A stretch of DNA of 64,000 nt, taken from the NCBI RefSeq assembly GCF_001485495.1, contig NZ_BCNF01000008.1, positions 1-64,000 of the forward strand. Direction: 5' to 3'. This document shows, piece by piece, positions 54,623 through 64,000 of this stretch; position 1 is the stretch's first letter; each line of letters begins with the position of its first letter. The DNA is from Gordonia desulfuricans NBRC 100010 (lineage in GTDB: Bacteria > Actinomycetota > Actinomycetes > Mycobacteriales > Mycobacteriaceae). Position numbers and translations under genes: made by a program. Under the pieces are notes generated by a model. It was given only the letters and a program-made list of their open reading frames with translations, was not told the origin of the DNA and made no database searches.

Positions 54623-54840
54623 GCCATGATCCTGCGGATGACGAGGAGCGCGACGACCGCCCCGACACCGACCAGGGTGTACTTGACCGGCGGCTTGTTG
54701 AGTGTCGCCAGCGCGGTGGCCTTGGCGTCGTCGGCCAGCCGCTGCGGATTGGCGCGCGCAGCCAGCTCGTCGAGCGTGTTGGCCAGGTCTTCGCGGGCCT
54801 TCGCGATGTCCTGCTCGATACGGTCGGTATCCCCGGCCAC
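54619..54840 (-). CDS. DUF3618 small membrane-anchored protein (Rv2520c-like)
   Basis: 73 residues: an amphipathic helix (MAGDTDRIEQDIAKAREDLA, with NTLDELAARANPQRL following) and a C-terminal membrane segment (KYTLVGVGAVVALLVIRRI). This is the DUF3618 pattern, whose members are short actinobacterial membrane-associated helical proteins. It is translationally coupled to ldt2 by GTGA overlap, suggesting an envelope function. In M. tuberculosis Rv2520c occupies the same place next to bcp (Rv2521). Confidence 0.85.
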   Translation of the reverse strand: MAGDTDRIEQDIAKAREDLANTLDELAARANPQRLADDAKATALATLNKPPVKYTLVGVGAVVALLVIRRIMA

Positions 54841-54998
54841 GTGGTCCTCCCAGAGAGATGAAAAGGTTGGCGAGACGCCCTGTCACATCCGCCCGACACA
54901 CCAAGGGCCGGGCGAAGACACCCGGCTCGAGGCACAGCACAGCGAAATGCATCACAAGGCTACGCCATCGCCGCAACCGTACGTGGTCTCCGATGGGC

Positions 54999-55004
54999 TA
55001 GCCT
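54999..55004 (+). promoter_or_regulatory. -10 box of bcp
   Basis: TAGCCT lies 7 nt before the ATG at 55012 with no Shine-Dalgarno sequence between, indicating a leaderless bcp mRNA. Confidence 0.5.
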
Positions 55005-55011
55005 GAGCGTC

Positions 55012-55485
55012 ATGTCAGGTACTCAGCGTCTCGAGGTGGGCGACCGCGCCCCGGCGTTCACCCTGCCGGACGCCCATGGCAACCCGGTCTCCCTGTCCGA
55101 CTACGCCGGACAGAAGGTGATCGTCTACTTCTATCCCGCCGCGTCGACCCCGGGATGCACCAAGCAGGCCTGCGACTTCCGCGACAACCTGGCCGAGCTG
55201 AACGACGCCGGGATCGCGGTGGTCGGGATCTCACCGGACAAACCCGCCAAACTCGAGAAGTTCATCGAGAAGGAGGGCCTGACCTTCCCGCTGCTGAGCG
55301 ACCCGGAGAAGACGGTGCTCACCGAGTGGGGTGCGTTCGGCGAGAAGAAGCTGTACGGCAAGGTCGTCACCGGCGTGATCCGCTCGACGTTCCTGGTGGC
55401 CGAGGACGGCACCGTCGCCGAGGCCCAGTACAACGTCCGCGCCACCGGGCACGTCGCCAAACTGCGTCGTGACCTGTCGGTCTGA
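55012..55485 (+). CDS. bcp: thiol peroxidase, bacterioferritin comigratory protein (peroxiredoxin)
   Basis: A 157-residue AhpC/TSA-fold peroxiredoxin that reduces H2O2 and organic hydroperoxides. The peroxidatic Cys is in YPAASTPGCTKQACDFRDN, and a second Cys five residues on matches the BCP/PrxQ intra-helix resolving position. Conserved FPLLSDPEKTV follows. Leaderless ATG. Divergent from the DUF3618-ldt2 operon. Corresponds to Rv2521. Confidence 0.95.
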   Translation: MSGTQRLEVGDRAPAFTLPDAHGNPVSLSDYAGQKVIVYFYPAASTPGCTKQACDFRDNLAELNDAGIAVVGISPDKPAKLEKFIEKEGLTFPLLSDPEKTVLTEWGAFGEKKLYGKVVTGVIRSTFLVAEDGTVAEAQYNVRATGHVAKLRRDLSV

Positions 55486-55529
55486 TCCCCGACCGCGCAC
55501 CCTTCCCACCGGATGAGCCCGCCAGTCAC

Positions 55530-56147
55530 ATGACCCCCCAGCCCCTGGTCCCCCGTAAACGACCGACGCAGGAACGCAGCAAACGCAAGTTCTCGGCGAT
55601 GTTGTCGTCGGCGCGGGAACTGCTGATCGACGTCGGATTCGAATCCCTCACCTGTGAGGAGATCGCCGCACGCGCCGAGGTGCCGATCGGCACGCTCTAC
55701 CAGTACTTCGCCAACAAGTACGTGATCGTGTGCGAGCTCGACCGCCAGGACACCGTCGCCGTGCGCGAGGAGCTCACCGAGTTCGCCACCGAGGTGCCGT
55801 CGCTGGAGTGGCCGGCGCTGCTCGAGAAGTTCCTCGACCATCTCGCCGCCCTGTGGCGAGACGATCCGTCACGGCGCGCGGTGTGGCTGGCGGTGCAGTC
55901 CACCCCAGCCACCCGGGCCACCGCTTCGGAGAACGAACTCGTTCTGGCGCAACAGGTCTCACGCCTGATCGCACCGCTGACCCCGTCGCAGCGCGACCGG
56001 CGCGACATGATGTCGCAGGTCCTGGTGCACACCGCCTACTCGTTGCTGAGTTTCTCGGTGCAGGACGGCCACGACCACGACGAGACCGTCGCCGAACTCA
56101 AGCGGATGCTCGCCGGCTATCTCCTCCTGGAGGAGGCCTCGGCCTGA
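55530..56147 (+). CDS. TetR-family transcriptional regulator
   Basis: 205 residues. The N-terminal helix-turn-helix (about 15-65) carries TCEEIAARAEVPIGTLYQYFANKYVIV, and an all-helical ligand domain follows. The ATG at 55530 lies 45 bp after bcp on the same strand. It converges with acpS-fas (28 bp between stops). Ligand unknown; control of bcp or the fatty acid locus is possible but not shown by any operator I could find. Confidence 0.88.
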   Translation: MTPQPLVPRKRPTQERSKRKFSAMLSSARELLIDVGFESLTCEEIAARAEVPIGTLYQYFANKYVIVCELDRQDTVAVREELTEFATEVPSLEWPALLEKFLDHLAALWRDDPSRRAVWLAVQSTPATRATASENELVLAQQVSRLIAPLTPSQRDRRDMMSQVLVHTAYSLLSFSVQDGHDHDETVAELKRMLAGYLLLEEASA

Positions 56148-56174
56148 ACCGGCGGACGCCTCCCGCAGGCCGCA

Positions 56175-56564
56175 TCACTCCTCGAGGATCGCCACGGCCG
56201 CGGCGCTGGGGCCGTCATGCGTCAGCGAGACGTGCACGCGGGTGTCCCGGAGGTGCTCGGCGATCTCGCCGGCCAGCCGGACGGCCGGTCGGCCCCAGTT
56301 GTCGGTGACCACCTCGATGTCGCTGTGCCGGATCAACGGCAACAGCGGGGTCCGCGCGAATCGGCTCACCGACCACGCCTTGATCACGGCTTCCTTGGCC
56401 GCCCACCGCGCGGCCAGATGCCGCGCGTCGTCGCCGGTGCCCGCCGCCGAGTCCCGACGCTCGCCGACCGTGAAACGGTCGGCGAACGTCGTACCCGGCT
56501 GGGTGAGTTGCTCGGCGAACTCCGGGACGGACACGATGTCGATCCCGATTCCCAGCACTGCCAT
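56175..56564 (-). CDS. acpS: holo-[acyl-carrier-protein] synthase (4'-phosphopantetheinyl transferase)
   Basis: 129 residues. N-terminal GIGIDIVSV has the Mg-binding Asp, and ARWAAKEAVIKA the catalytic Glu-Lys; VHVSLTHDG follows near the C-terminus. It transfers phosphopantetheine from CoA to the ACP domain of FAS-I. The ATG at 56562-56564 lies only 2 bp after the fas stop, so acpS is co-translated with its substrate. Equals Rv2523c next to fas. Confidence 0.95.
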   Translation of the reverse strand: MAVLGIGIDIVSVPEFAEQLTQPGTTFADRFTVGERRDSAAGTGDDARHLAARWAAKEAVIKAWSVSRFARTPLLPLIRHSDIEVVTDNWGRPAVRLAGEIAEHLRDTRVHVSLTHDGPSAAAVAILEE

Positions 56565-56566
56565 GG

Positions 56567-59500
56567 TCAGCCCGCGTATCCCGGGGTGGCGTAGGCGTCG
56601 GTCGCCGACAGCCGTGCCGACGGGTCGAGCAGCAGGCCGGCCTCGGCGTCGTGCTCGTCGAGGGCCTCGTCGAAGCGGCGGTTCGCCGGACGACGGTAGG
56701 CGGCCTCGCCACCGCACATGGCCTCCAGCAGGCGCTGGTTGCCGTTGCGCTCACGCTCGGCGGCCGCGGTGCGGTAGACCTCGCGCTGGGCCTCGGGCAG
56801 GCTGGCGATGAACGCCTCCGGATGGACCACCGCGATCAGCCCGGACACATGCCCGAAGCCGAGGCTGGTCAGCAGACCGGCCTTGAGCGGGAACCGCTCC
56901 CCCATCCGCAGGGTCTCGCGCGGCCACACCAGGTGCGGGTACTCGCGCATCTTCTCGTCGACGCAGTCCAGGCTGCGGTTCGGCGGGATGACGCCGTCGC
57001 GCAGCACCTGGCACAGCCCGATCAGCTGGAAGGCCGCCGCACCGCCCTTGGCGTGTCCGGTCAGCGACTTCTGCGACACCACGAACAGCGGGGCACCGTC
57101 ACCGCGACCGATCGCACCGGCCAGCCGCTCGTGCAGCTCGGACTCGTTGGGATCGTTGGCGCGGGTGGAGGTGTCGTGCTTGGACACCACCGCCACGTCG
57201 TCGGCGCCCACACCCAGTGCGCTCAGCGCGCAGGCCAGCGGCGAGTCGGTGGCACCGCGGGCCGCACCCAGGGCACCGAGGCCCGGGGCCGGAATCGAGG
57301 TGTGCACACCGTCACCGAAGCTCTGCGCCCAGGCGACCACACCGAGGACCGGCAGGCCCATCTGCGCGGCCACGTCACCGCGGGCGAGCAGGATCGTGCC
57401 GCCGCCCTGGGACTCGACGAAGCCTCCGCGCCGACGGTCGTTGGCCCGCGAGTAGCGGCGCTCGTCGATCCCGCGGGCGGCCATCTTGGCCGACTCCGCG
57501 GTGGCGGACATGTCACCGAATCCGACGATGCCCTCGATGCCGAGGTCGTCGAATCCGCCGGCCACCGCGAACAGCGCCTTGCCGAGGCGGATCTTGTCCA
57601 CACCCTCCTCGACCGACACCGCGGCCGTGGCGCAGGCGGCGACCGGGTGGATCATCGCGCCGTAGCTGCCGATGTAGGACTGCACGACGTGCGCGGCGAC
57701 GATGTTCGGCAGCGCCTCCTGCAGGATGTCGTTGGCCTTGGCCTCGCCGAGCAGCGTGTTGATGTACAGCTCGCGCATCGAGGTCATGCCGCCCATGCCG
57801 GTGCCCTGGGTGTTGGCGACCAGACCCGGGTGCACCCAGCGCATCAGCTCGCTCGGGGTGAAGCCCGAGGAGAGGAAGGCGTCGACGGTGGCGACCAGGT
57901 TCCACAGCGCGACCCGGTCGATGGACTCGACCATGTCGGCCGACACGCCCCAGCGGGTGGGGTCGAAGCCGGTGGGGATCTGACCGCCGACGGTGCGGGT
58001 GAGGGCGAACTTGCGCGGCACGCGGATCTCGGTGCCGGCCAGGCGCGTCACCTTCCACTCGCCGGTCTCCTCGTCGGCGACGACGCGGGTCTTGCCCGGC
58101 TCGGCCGAGGCGAAGGCCCGGGCCTCTGCCTCCGAGGCGACGGTGAAGGTGAGGTCCTCGTCGAGGAAGACCGAGGTCATCAGCGGCGAGGTGTTGTCGA
58201 TCATCGCACCGTCGTCGGCGTAGCGGCGGATACCGCAGCGCTCGACCACCGCATCGTGGTACCGCTCGGCGATCTCCGACTCCGCGACCGGGTCACCGGA
58301 CTCGGTGTCGTACCAGCCCGGCTTGGGCGCGGTGTCCCAGTTGATCATGCCGGTGTTCCAGGCGAGTTCCAGAACACCTGCGGCGCTGAGCTTCTCGTCG
58401 ACCTCCATCTCGAAGCGGGTGCGCGCCGAGCCGTACGGCCCGAGCTCACCGGCGCCGACGATCACCACGAGGTCCTCGGGGCGGGCGTCGATCGGCGCCC
58501 ACTCCGGACGCAGTCCCTGCTTGGCGCGGGCCGGTGCCGGCAGCGCCGCGACGGTGATCTGCTCGTCGGCGTCGACGGCCTCATCGGTGTCGGGGCCGGC
58601 GGCGTCGGCGGCCTGCGAGGCCAGCGCCTTCAGGTCGATCGACGGGTCGAGCCCACCGGTGAAGTCGGCGGTGACCGCGGTCTCCCGGGCGGTGGCGCGG
58701 GTGTTGGCCTCGCACAGCCCCAGCAGGTTGGTGGCCATCTCCTCGGTGGTCCAGGTGCGGACCCCGGCGGCCTCGACGGCGTCGACGAGCCCGTCGTTGT
58801 GGCCCATCAGACCGGTGCCCTTGACCCAGCCGATCAGGGCGTGGGCCAGCGTGGTCCGTGAACCCCAGTCCTCGGCGGCCCACCGGTTGGTGAGCGCGTC
58901 GAGGGCGGCCTTGGACTCGCCGTAGGCACCGTCACCGCCGAACAGACCGCGGTTGGGCGATCCGGGCAGCACGACGTGCAGACGGGCCGCGAGATCGTGG
59001 TCGGCGCCGATGTCGGACAGACCGGCGATCAGCCGCTCCACCGACCACAACAGCACCTTCATCTCCAGCTCGGCGCGACCGCCGGCGTCGGTGAGATCAC
59101 CGGCGACGCGCGGGGCGGCGAACGGGAACAGCAGCGTCGGCTTCAGCGCCGGCTTGACCACCGCGGTGGTGCCGCCGAGGTTCTCGGTCTGCTCGCCGCC
59201 CAGCCAGGCGACGAGGTCGTCGATGTCGGTGTAGGAGGCCATGTTCGCCGGGGCCACCCACAGGGCGGCGTCGTGGCGGGCATGGGTGCGGTAGAGCTCC
59301 TTGTAGAAGGCCAGGCGACCGGAGTCCAGACGCGAGGTGGTGGCGACGACGGTCGCACCACCGGCGAGCAGGCCACCGACCACCGATGCGGCGATCGAGC
59401 CCTTGCTGGCGCCGGTCACCACGGCGACCTCGTTGCTCCAGCGACCGGTCCCGGGTGCCTGTGCGGCGGACACGATCTCGCCGAAGGCGCGCTCGTGCAC

Positions 59501-62500
59501 CGGGTTCCCGGCAGCGGCGGCCTTGGCCTGCCACCAGCCGGCGTGCTCGGCGACGGTGGCGCCGGTGCCGGTGAATCCGGCCACACGGGCGTCGAGACCG
59601 GCCTCCAGTTCGGTGGCCTCGGTCAGCCAGATGCGGGCGAGATCCTCGCGGGCGCTGGCCCAGCGGTCGTCCACCAGCACCACCTTGGCCTCGTCGAAGG
59701 CCGGGGCGACGGTGCGGGCCCAGTCCGAACCGAGCTCGTCGCTGACCAGTGCGGCGATCACCGCGTTCGGGTCCTCGACGTTCTCCGGGGTGGAGAGTTC
59801 CTCGGCCAGGCCGAGCTTGGACAGCACGGTGTAGGCGGCCGAGGCCAGGGCCCCGTCGCGACCGGTGATCTGCTCGGTGAACTCACCCAGCGCAGCGGCG
59901 TCGACGGTGGCCCCGCCACCGGATTCGGCGGCCGGCTTGGCCACCGCGATCCCGCGGGCGGCACCGGCGGCGGTGACCGCACGGTCGATCAGTGCGTCGA
60001 GGGCGTCGGTGTTGGCGACCGCGCCGTCGAGCAGGTCACCGAGGTCGCCGCCACGGACGCTTGCGCCCTCACGGGTACCCAGGGCCAGGGCGACGGTGGT
60101 GTGCAGACCCCAGCCGGGGCCGAGCTGCCACACGCCGGTGACACGGTCGGTGATGTAGCCCTGGCGCTTGCCGGTGGGGCCGATCACCTTGCGGATCTGG
60201 TCGCCGACGGCGTCGGTCAGCACCGAGCCGAGCGGACGGTAGCCGCGGGCCAGGCTGCTGACGGTGGATGCCAGTGCGGCCATGTCGGCCTCGGCGGCAC
60301 CGTCGATGGCGCCGAGCCCGAGCTCGCCGCCGATGTCGAGCAGCAGCTGGTTGCGCCGCGAGGACACACCGTCACAGAGTGCCTCGATGGTGTCGGCGGT
60401 ACCGATCTGGTCGGTCCGCATCTTGGTCCACAGCGCGATCACGGACTTGACCGCATCGGCGGGGCCGAAGGCGATGTCGTCGGGACGCGGGCCTGCGGCC
60501 GCGGCGGGAACGACGGCCGGCGCTGCGGCCGGAACCGGTGCGGCGGTGGCTGTCTCGGCCGCGGGTGCGGCGTCGGCGGGCTCGTCGGCCTCGGGCTCCG
60601 GAGCGGAGTCCTGGGCCAGGATGACCGCGCTGTCGCGTTCGACGTTGACCACCTCGGTGGTCGCCGAGCCGTACTGGTCGAGCTTGAGGGTGTTGGTGGC
60701 CAGACCCGCCAGGGTCGGGGCACCCTTCACACCGATCTCGACGAAGCGCTGCACACCCAGCCCGTCACGCTCGGAGCCGGCGAACAGCAGTTCCTGGGTC
60801 TCGATCCAGCGGACCGGGCTGGCGAACTGCCAGGCCAGCAGCTCGATCAGCACCACGCGCAGCAGATCGCTGGGGCGTGCGGCCCACGAATCCCAATCGG
60901 CGAGAACGGCATCCAGCGGGTCCGAGGGGACCAGCGCGGCGATCTCGGCGACGAAGTCGCGGCCCAGGTTGAACAGGCGCGGCACCAGGTTCGGGATGTA
61001 GCGGCCGACCAGGATCTCCGGGTCGATCTGCTCGGGCAGCAGGGCGTCGAGCTTGCCGCGGAACTCCGGCACACCGGCGCGCAGCACGGTGGAGTGGAAC
61101 GGCACGTCGATGCCGGGCACCACGATGAACGAACGGCGGCCACCGAATTCCAGACGGCGACGCTCGATCTCGGCCTCGAGGGCCTCCAGGCCCTTGACGG
61201 TGCCGGCGATCGCGTACTGCGAACCGAGCAGGTTGAGGTTGACCACCTCGAGGAACTCGCCCACCTCGGCGCCGACCCCGGCGACGAAGTCGGTGACCTG
61301 CGCGTCGTCCAGGCCGAACTGGCTCGGACGGATGGCGGCCATACGGTAGTCGCTGCGCCCCTTGGCATCTCGCGGGACGAGGTGGTGCATCGCCTCGCCA
61401 CGCTGGAAGACCACCTCGAGGACGGCCTCGAGCGGCAGCACACCGGCGCAGGCGGCCAGGGCGTTGTACTCACCGACCGAGTGGCCACAGGTGATGGCAC
61501 CCTCGACGAAGCCCCCGGCCTCCTTGAGCTCGGCGATCTGCGCGACACCCAGGGTGGCCATGGCGACCTGGGTGAACTGCGTCAGGAACAGCACCCCGTC
61601 GGGATGGTGGTAGGTGGTGCCACCGGCGACCAGGGTGGTCGGGTTGTCGCGGACGACGGCCAGGATCGAGAAGCCGAGTGCGGCGCGGGTGTGCTTGTCG
61701 GCACGGTCCCAGATCTCGCGGGCGGCCTTGGACCGCGACCGGGCGTCGAGGCCCATGCCCTTGTGCTGGATGCCCTGTCCGGGGAAGGCATAGACGGTAC
61801 GCGGGGCGGCGAGCAGACCGGTCGCGCTCATCACCAGGTCGTCGCCCACCTTGCAGGTGACCTCGACGACCTCGCGGCCGGCGTCGAGACCGACGCGGTC
61901 GGCGCGCACGGTGATCTCGTCACCGGTGCGCACCATGCCCAGGTAGCGGGCGGTCCAGCCGAGCAGCGGACGCGGCGACGGCAGCGGGTTCTTCGCGTCG
62001 GTGGCGGTCACCACCTGCTGCGCGGCCGCCGACAGCCACATACCGTGGACGATCGGGTCACCGAGACCGGCCAGCTTGGCGGCCGAGGCATCGGTGTGGA
62101 TCGGGTTGCGGTCACCGGAGACCGCGGCGAAGCCGTGCATCCGCGCGGGGGCGGTGATGGTGGCGATGCGCAGCGGCTTGCGGGTGGCCGACCGCTCGTC
62201 GTCGAGGGCGCCACCGGCACGTGCCGGGTCGGCCAGTTCGGCCTCGCCCAGGCGGCCGCGGATGGCGAAGCGCTCGGCCATCACCGCGACCGGGGTGTCA
62301 CCGTCACGGATGTCGACCGACACCTCCACGACGCGGCCGACCTCGGTGTCGGCGACCGCACCGAGGGTGGCGGTGACGACGAGTTCGGTTGCCGCAGCCG
62401 GGATCTGACCGGTGACCTCGACGGCGTGGTCGAGGTGCACCAGGTCGAGCAGGCCCTCGACCACCGACAGTCCGGCGTCGGTGGTGGCCGCACCGATGAC

Positions 62501-63988
62501 GCTGAAGACGCTCGGCCAGCAGGAGCGGACCAGGGTGTCGGGGACGGCGAAGCCGTAGGGCTGCGCCGGGGTGGTCGGGTGCAGATGCGCCGGCAGGGTG
62601 TAGCCGGTCACCGCGGCGTGGTCGGCGACCGAGTCGGGCTGCCAGGCGACGGTGGTGGTGGACACTCCCCCGGTGACCGGGGCGAGGGACCCGCCCGCGG
62701 CGACGGTGAGGATCTCGCGCATCGCGGTCGAGGCGTCGTCGGCGAGCACCCGCGGGGCGCCGCCGTCACGCAGGGAGATGTCGACCAGCAGCGGGATACG
62801 CACGGACGTACCGGAGATCGGCACGACCAGGTCGAAACGGTCCTCGGTGATGTGCTCGAGCACCGCGCCGGACGGCTCGTGCTCGGCGCGCTCGCCGGAG
62901 ATCACGGTCCAGCGATCGCGGTCGCCGAGTCGTGCGATCGGGCTCGGCACCATACGGCCGGCCCAGTTGACGTCGTCGGCCTCGAGCACGGTGGTCAGCG
63001 CGCCGTCGGCCTCGACCAGTCCGGCCTGCTTGCGCGACTCCACCGGCACCGGGGTCTCCCCCGCCGCCGACAGATCGGACACGACGCGGGCCTCGAAGCG
63101 GTCGAGCAGGTCACCGACCGGCTCATCGACCCGGGTGATACCGGCGACGGCCACCGGGCCGGGGATGATGCACACGGCGTCGGCCGGGTAGCGGGCGTCG
63201 TGGGCCTGCCACAGCGAGTCGCTGCGCCACCAGCGGCGGACGTCCTTGTCGATCACCGGGACGAAGTTGACCGGCTTGCCGGGGGTGCGGCACAGCTCGA
63301 GGAAGAACGCGACGTCGGCCGGATGCAGCAGATCCACCTCGACCGACGGGTAGACACCGACGAGGGCGTCGATCGCGGCATGCGGATCGGCGACGGCGGT
63401 GGCCTCGGCGAACATGGTGGGGATCTCGCCCGAGTCCTGCGGGTTCATCCGGGCCTCGGTGCGGCGCAGCATGTCGACGAAGCGCTGCTGCCAGGTGATG
63501 TCGGCCCACGGGAGCTGGTCGTCGTTGGCGTCGCCCACCGCGAGGGTGGCGTAGCGGTCGAGCCAGGCGTGGTAGGTCATGTCGGCGACGTCGCCGAAGT
63601 AGGGCTTGGCGGTCGGTGCCATCGCGGCGATGATCTCGTCGCGGCGTTCGGCGACGGCGTCGGCGTCACCGGCGACGTCGTCGAGCAGGCGACCGCAGCG
63701 CGAGGCGGCGTTGTCGACCTCGTGGATGTCGGCGCCGAGCTGGCTTCGGCCCGAGGCCATTCCGGCGGTGGCGCGACCGGCACCGATCCACTCGTCACAA
63801 CCGACGGTGTCGACCAGCAACTGCTTGACCTCGGGAGCGGTGGTGGCCTCCTTGGTGGCCATCGCGGCGGTGCCCACCAGGATGCCGTCGAGCGGCATGG
63901 CCGGGAATCCGTGCTCGGTGGCCCAGGCGCCGGTGAGGTAGCTGCTGGCGCGCTCGGGGGTACCGATGCCGCCGCCGACGCAGATCAC
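56567..63988 (-). CDS. fas: type I fatty acid synthase (FAS-I), 5' end beyond window
   Basis: At least 2473 residues are visible; the frame stays open to the window edge, and roughly 600 N-terminal residues (acetyltransferase domain) are missing. Reported coordinates begin at the first in-window Met; the real start is outside. Visible order: enoyl reductase (MICVGGGIGTPERAS), hotdog dehydratase (SGDRNPIHTD near residue 640), malonyl/palmitoyl transferase (GHSVGEYNALAACAG near 830) and ACP (DGVSSRRNQLLLDIGGELG, Ser for phosphopantetheine, near 1206). Ketoreductase (VVTGASKGSIAASVVGGLLA near 1530) and ketosynthase (Cys in PVAACATAAVSVEEG near 2118) complete it. An Ala/Pro-rich linker precedes the ACP. 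Makes the C16-C26 acyl-CoAs that feed mycolic acid synthesis. Equals Rv2524c. Confidence 0.97.
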   Translation of the reverse strand: MICVGGGIGTPERASSYLTGAWATEHGFPAMPLDGILVGTAAMATKEATTAPEVKQLLVDTVGCDEWIGAGRATAGMASGRSQLGADIHEVDNAASRCGRLLDDVAGDADAVAERRDEIIAAMAPTAKPYFGDVADMTYHAWLDRYATLAVGDANDDQLPWADITWQQRFVDMLRRTEARMNPQDSGEIPTMFAEATAVADPHAAIDALVGVYPSVEVDLLHPADVAFFLELCRTPGKPVNFVPVIDKDVRRWWRSDSLWQAHDARYPADAVCIIPGPVAVAGITRVDEPVGDLLDRFEARVVSDLSAAGETPVPVESRKQAGLVEADGALTTVLEADDVNWAGRMVPSPIARLGDRDRWTVISGERAEHEPSGAVLEHITEDRFDLVVPISGTSVRIPLLVDISLRDGGAPRVLADDASTAMREILTVAAGGSLAPVTGGVSTTTVAWQPDSVADHAAVTGYTLPAHLHPTTPAQPYGFAVPDTLVRSCWPSVFSVIGAATTDAGLSVVEGLLDLVHLDHAVEVTGQIPAAATELVVTATLGAVADTEVGRVVEVSVDIRDGDTPVAVMAERFAIRGRLGEAELADPARAGGALDDERSATRKPLRIATITAPARMHGFAAVSGDRNPIHTDASAAKLAGLGDPIVHGMWLSAAAQQVVTATDAKNPLPSPRPLLGWTARYLGMVRTGDEITVRADRVGLDAGREVVEVTCKVGDDLVMSATGLLAAPRTVYAFPGQGIQHKGMGLDARSRSKAAREIWDRADKHTRAALGFSILAVVRDNPTTLVAGGTTYHHPDGVLFLTQFTQVAMATLGVAQIAELKEAGGFVEGAITCGHSVGEYNALAACAGVLPLEAVLEVVFQRGEAMHHLVPRDAKGRSDYRMAAIRPSQFGLDDAQVTDFVAGVGAEVGEFLEVVNLNLLGSQYAIAGTVKGLEALEAEIERRRLEFGGRRSFIVVPGIDVPFHSTVLRAGVPEFRGKLDALLPEQIDPEILVGRYIPNLVPRLFNLGRDFVAEIAALVPSDPLDAVLADWDSWAARPSDLLRVVLIELLAWQFASPVRWIETQELLFAGSERDGLGVQRFVEIGVKGAPTLAGLATNTLKLDQYGSATTEVVNVERDSAVILAQDSAPEPEADEPADAAPAAETATAAPVPAAAPAVVPAAAAGPRPDDIAFGPADAVKSVIALWTKMRTDQIGTADTIEALCDGVSSRRNQLLLDIGGELGLGAIDGAAEADMAALASTVSSLARGYRPLGSVLTDAVGDQIRKVIGPTGKRQGYITDRVTGVWQLGPGWGLHTTVALALGTREGASVRGGDLGDLLDGAVANTDALDALIDRAVTAAGAARGIAVAKPAAESGGGATVDAAALGEFTEQITGRDGALASAAYTVLSKLGLAEELSTPENVEDPNAVIAALVSDELGSDWARTVAPAFDEAKVVLVDDRWASAREDLARIWLTEATELEAGLDARVAGFTGTGATVAEHAGWWQAKAAAAGNPVHERAFGEIVSAAQAPGTGRWSNEVAVVTGASKGSIAASVVGGLLAGGATVVATTSRLDSGRLAFYKELYRTHARHDAALWVAPANMASYTDIDDLVAWLGGEQTENLGGTTAVVKPALKPTLLFPFAAPRVAGDLTDAGGRAELEMKVLLWSVERLIAGLSDIGADHDLAARLHVVLPGSPNRGLFGGDGAYGESKAALDALTNRWAAEDWGSRTTLAHALIGWVKGTGLMGHNDGLVDAVEAAGVRTWTTEEMATNLLGLCEANTRATARETAVTADFTGGLDPSIDLKALASQAADAAGPDTDEAVDADEQITVAALPAPARAKQGLRPEWAPIDARPEDLVVIVGAGELGPYGSARTRFEMEVDEKLSAAGVLELAWNTGMINWDTAPKPGWYDTESGDPVAESEIAERYHDAVVERCGIRRYADDGAMIDNTSPLMTSVFLDEDLTFTVASEAEARAFASAEPGKTRVVADEETGEWKVTRLAGTEIRVPRKFALTRTVGGQIPTGFDPTRWGVSADMVESIDRVALWNLVATVDAFLSSGFTPSELMRWVHPGLVANTQGTGMGGMTSMRELYINTLLGEAKANDILQEALPNIVAAHVVQSYIGSYGAMIHPVAACATAAVSVEEGVDKIRLGKALFAVAGGFDDLGIEGIVGFGDMSATAESAKMAARGIDERRYSRANDRRRGGFVESQGGGTILLARGDVAAQMGLPVLGVVAWAQSFGDGVHTSIPAPGLGALGAARGATDSPLACALSALGVGADDVAVVSKHDTSTRANDPNESELHERLAGAIGRGDGAPLFVVSQKSLTGHAKGGAAAFQLIGLCQVLRDGVIPPNRSLDCVDEKMREYPHLVWPRETLRMGERFPLKAGLLTSLGFGHVSGLIAVVHPEAFIASLPEAQREVYRTAAAERERNGNQRLLEAMCGGEAAYRRPANRRFDEALDEHDAEAGLLLDPSARLSATDAYATPGYAG

Positions 63989-64000
63989 GACGTTCGGGCG

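Overview
The window is high-GC DNA from a mycolic-acid actinobacterium (order Mycobacteriales/Corynebacteriales). Gordonia is the most likely genus, but this is inferred. The evidence is a multifunctional type I fatty acid synthase followed by acpS, a mycolate reductase (cmrA), an NAD-specific 180-kDa-type glutamate dehydrogenase, two LdtB-like L,D-transpeptidases and frequent leaderless GTG/ATG starts. Two blocks follow the gene order I know from Mycobacterium tuberculosis: 196-8139 matches Rv2474c-Rv2475c-gdh-Rv2477c, and 45663-64000 matches cmrA-Rv2510c-orn-...-ldtB-Rv2520c-bcp-acpS-fas. About 37 kb of largely catabolic and accessory genes lies between them.

Layout. 1-195: dispersed repeat. 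196-8139 (minus): conserved hypothetical, thioesterase, gdh, ettA. 8434-14799: a 3-(3-hydroxyphenyl)propionate module with a divergent MFS importer and IclR regulator, then mhpA-mhpC-mhpB. Shared TGT[G/T]CACA half-sites occur at the iclR and mhpA promoters. 14940-16076: a DUF2236 oxygenase-like gene and tRNA-Arg with an imperfect copy of its 3' end. 16354-21627 (minus): a SARP/BTAD-type regulator, an alpha/beta hydrolase and a DHA2 drug exporter. The regulator and the exporter each carry a +1 frameshift, and the regulator also contains a nested perfect inverted repeat.

22008-36777 is the most coherent accessory system. A degenerate sigma54-type activator (no GAFTGA loop) sits between divergent arms. 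The minus arm encodes ALDH, an NDMA/mycofactocin-type alcohol dehydrogenase, a membrane protein, a LysR regulator, enoyl-CoA hydratase, a PrpE-like ligase, an AcuI-like acrylyl-CoA reductase and a possible MftM-like methyltransferase. The plus arm encodes an iron alcohol dehydrogenase and CoA-acylating MmsA. Together these can be read as 1,3-propanediol (or a related C3 alcohol) -> 3-hydroxypropionate -> 3-hydroxypropionyl-CoA -> acrylyl-CoA -> propionyl-CoA, with an oxidative branch through malonate semialdehyde to acetyl-CoA. The two plus-strand genes are separated by a 564-bp repeat-rich gap.

37018-39185: a type VII secretion target-like small protein and a DUF1023 hydrolase. 39175-40452: an NCS2 permease. 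40691-43399: an unusual 44-residue peptide gene with a Trp-rich C-terminus, an ABC half-exporter and a PadR regulator with inverted repeats in front. 43454-45514: a FadH-like dienoyl-CoA reductase followed by a 5-copy minisatellite. The conserved block then runs: cmrA, a HerA-like ATPase, orn, tRNA-His, xth, a Lys-rich 56-aa protein, ldt1, a membrane protein, tRNA-Lys, ldt2, a DUF3618 protein, bcp, a TetR regulator, acpS and the 3' four-fifths of fas, which runs off the window.
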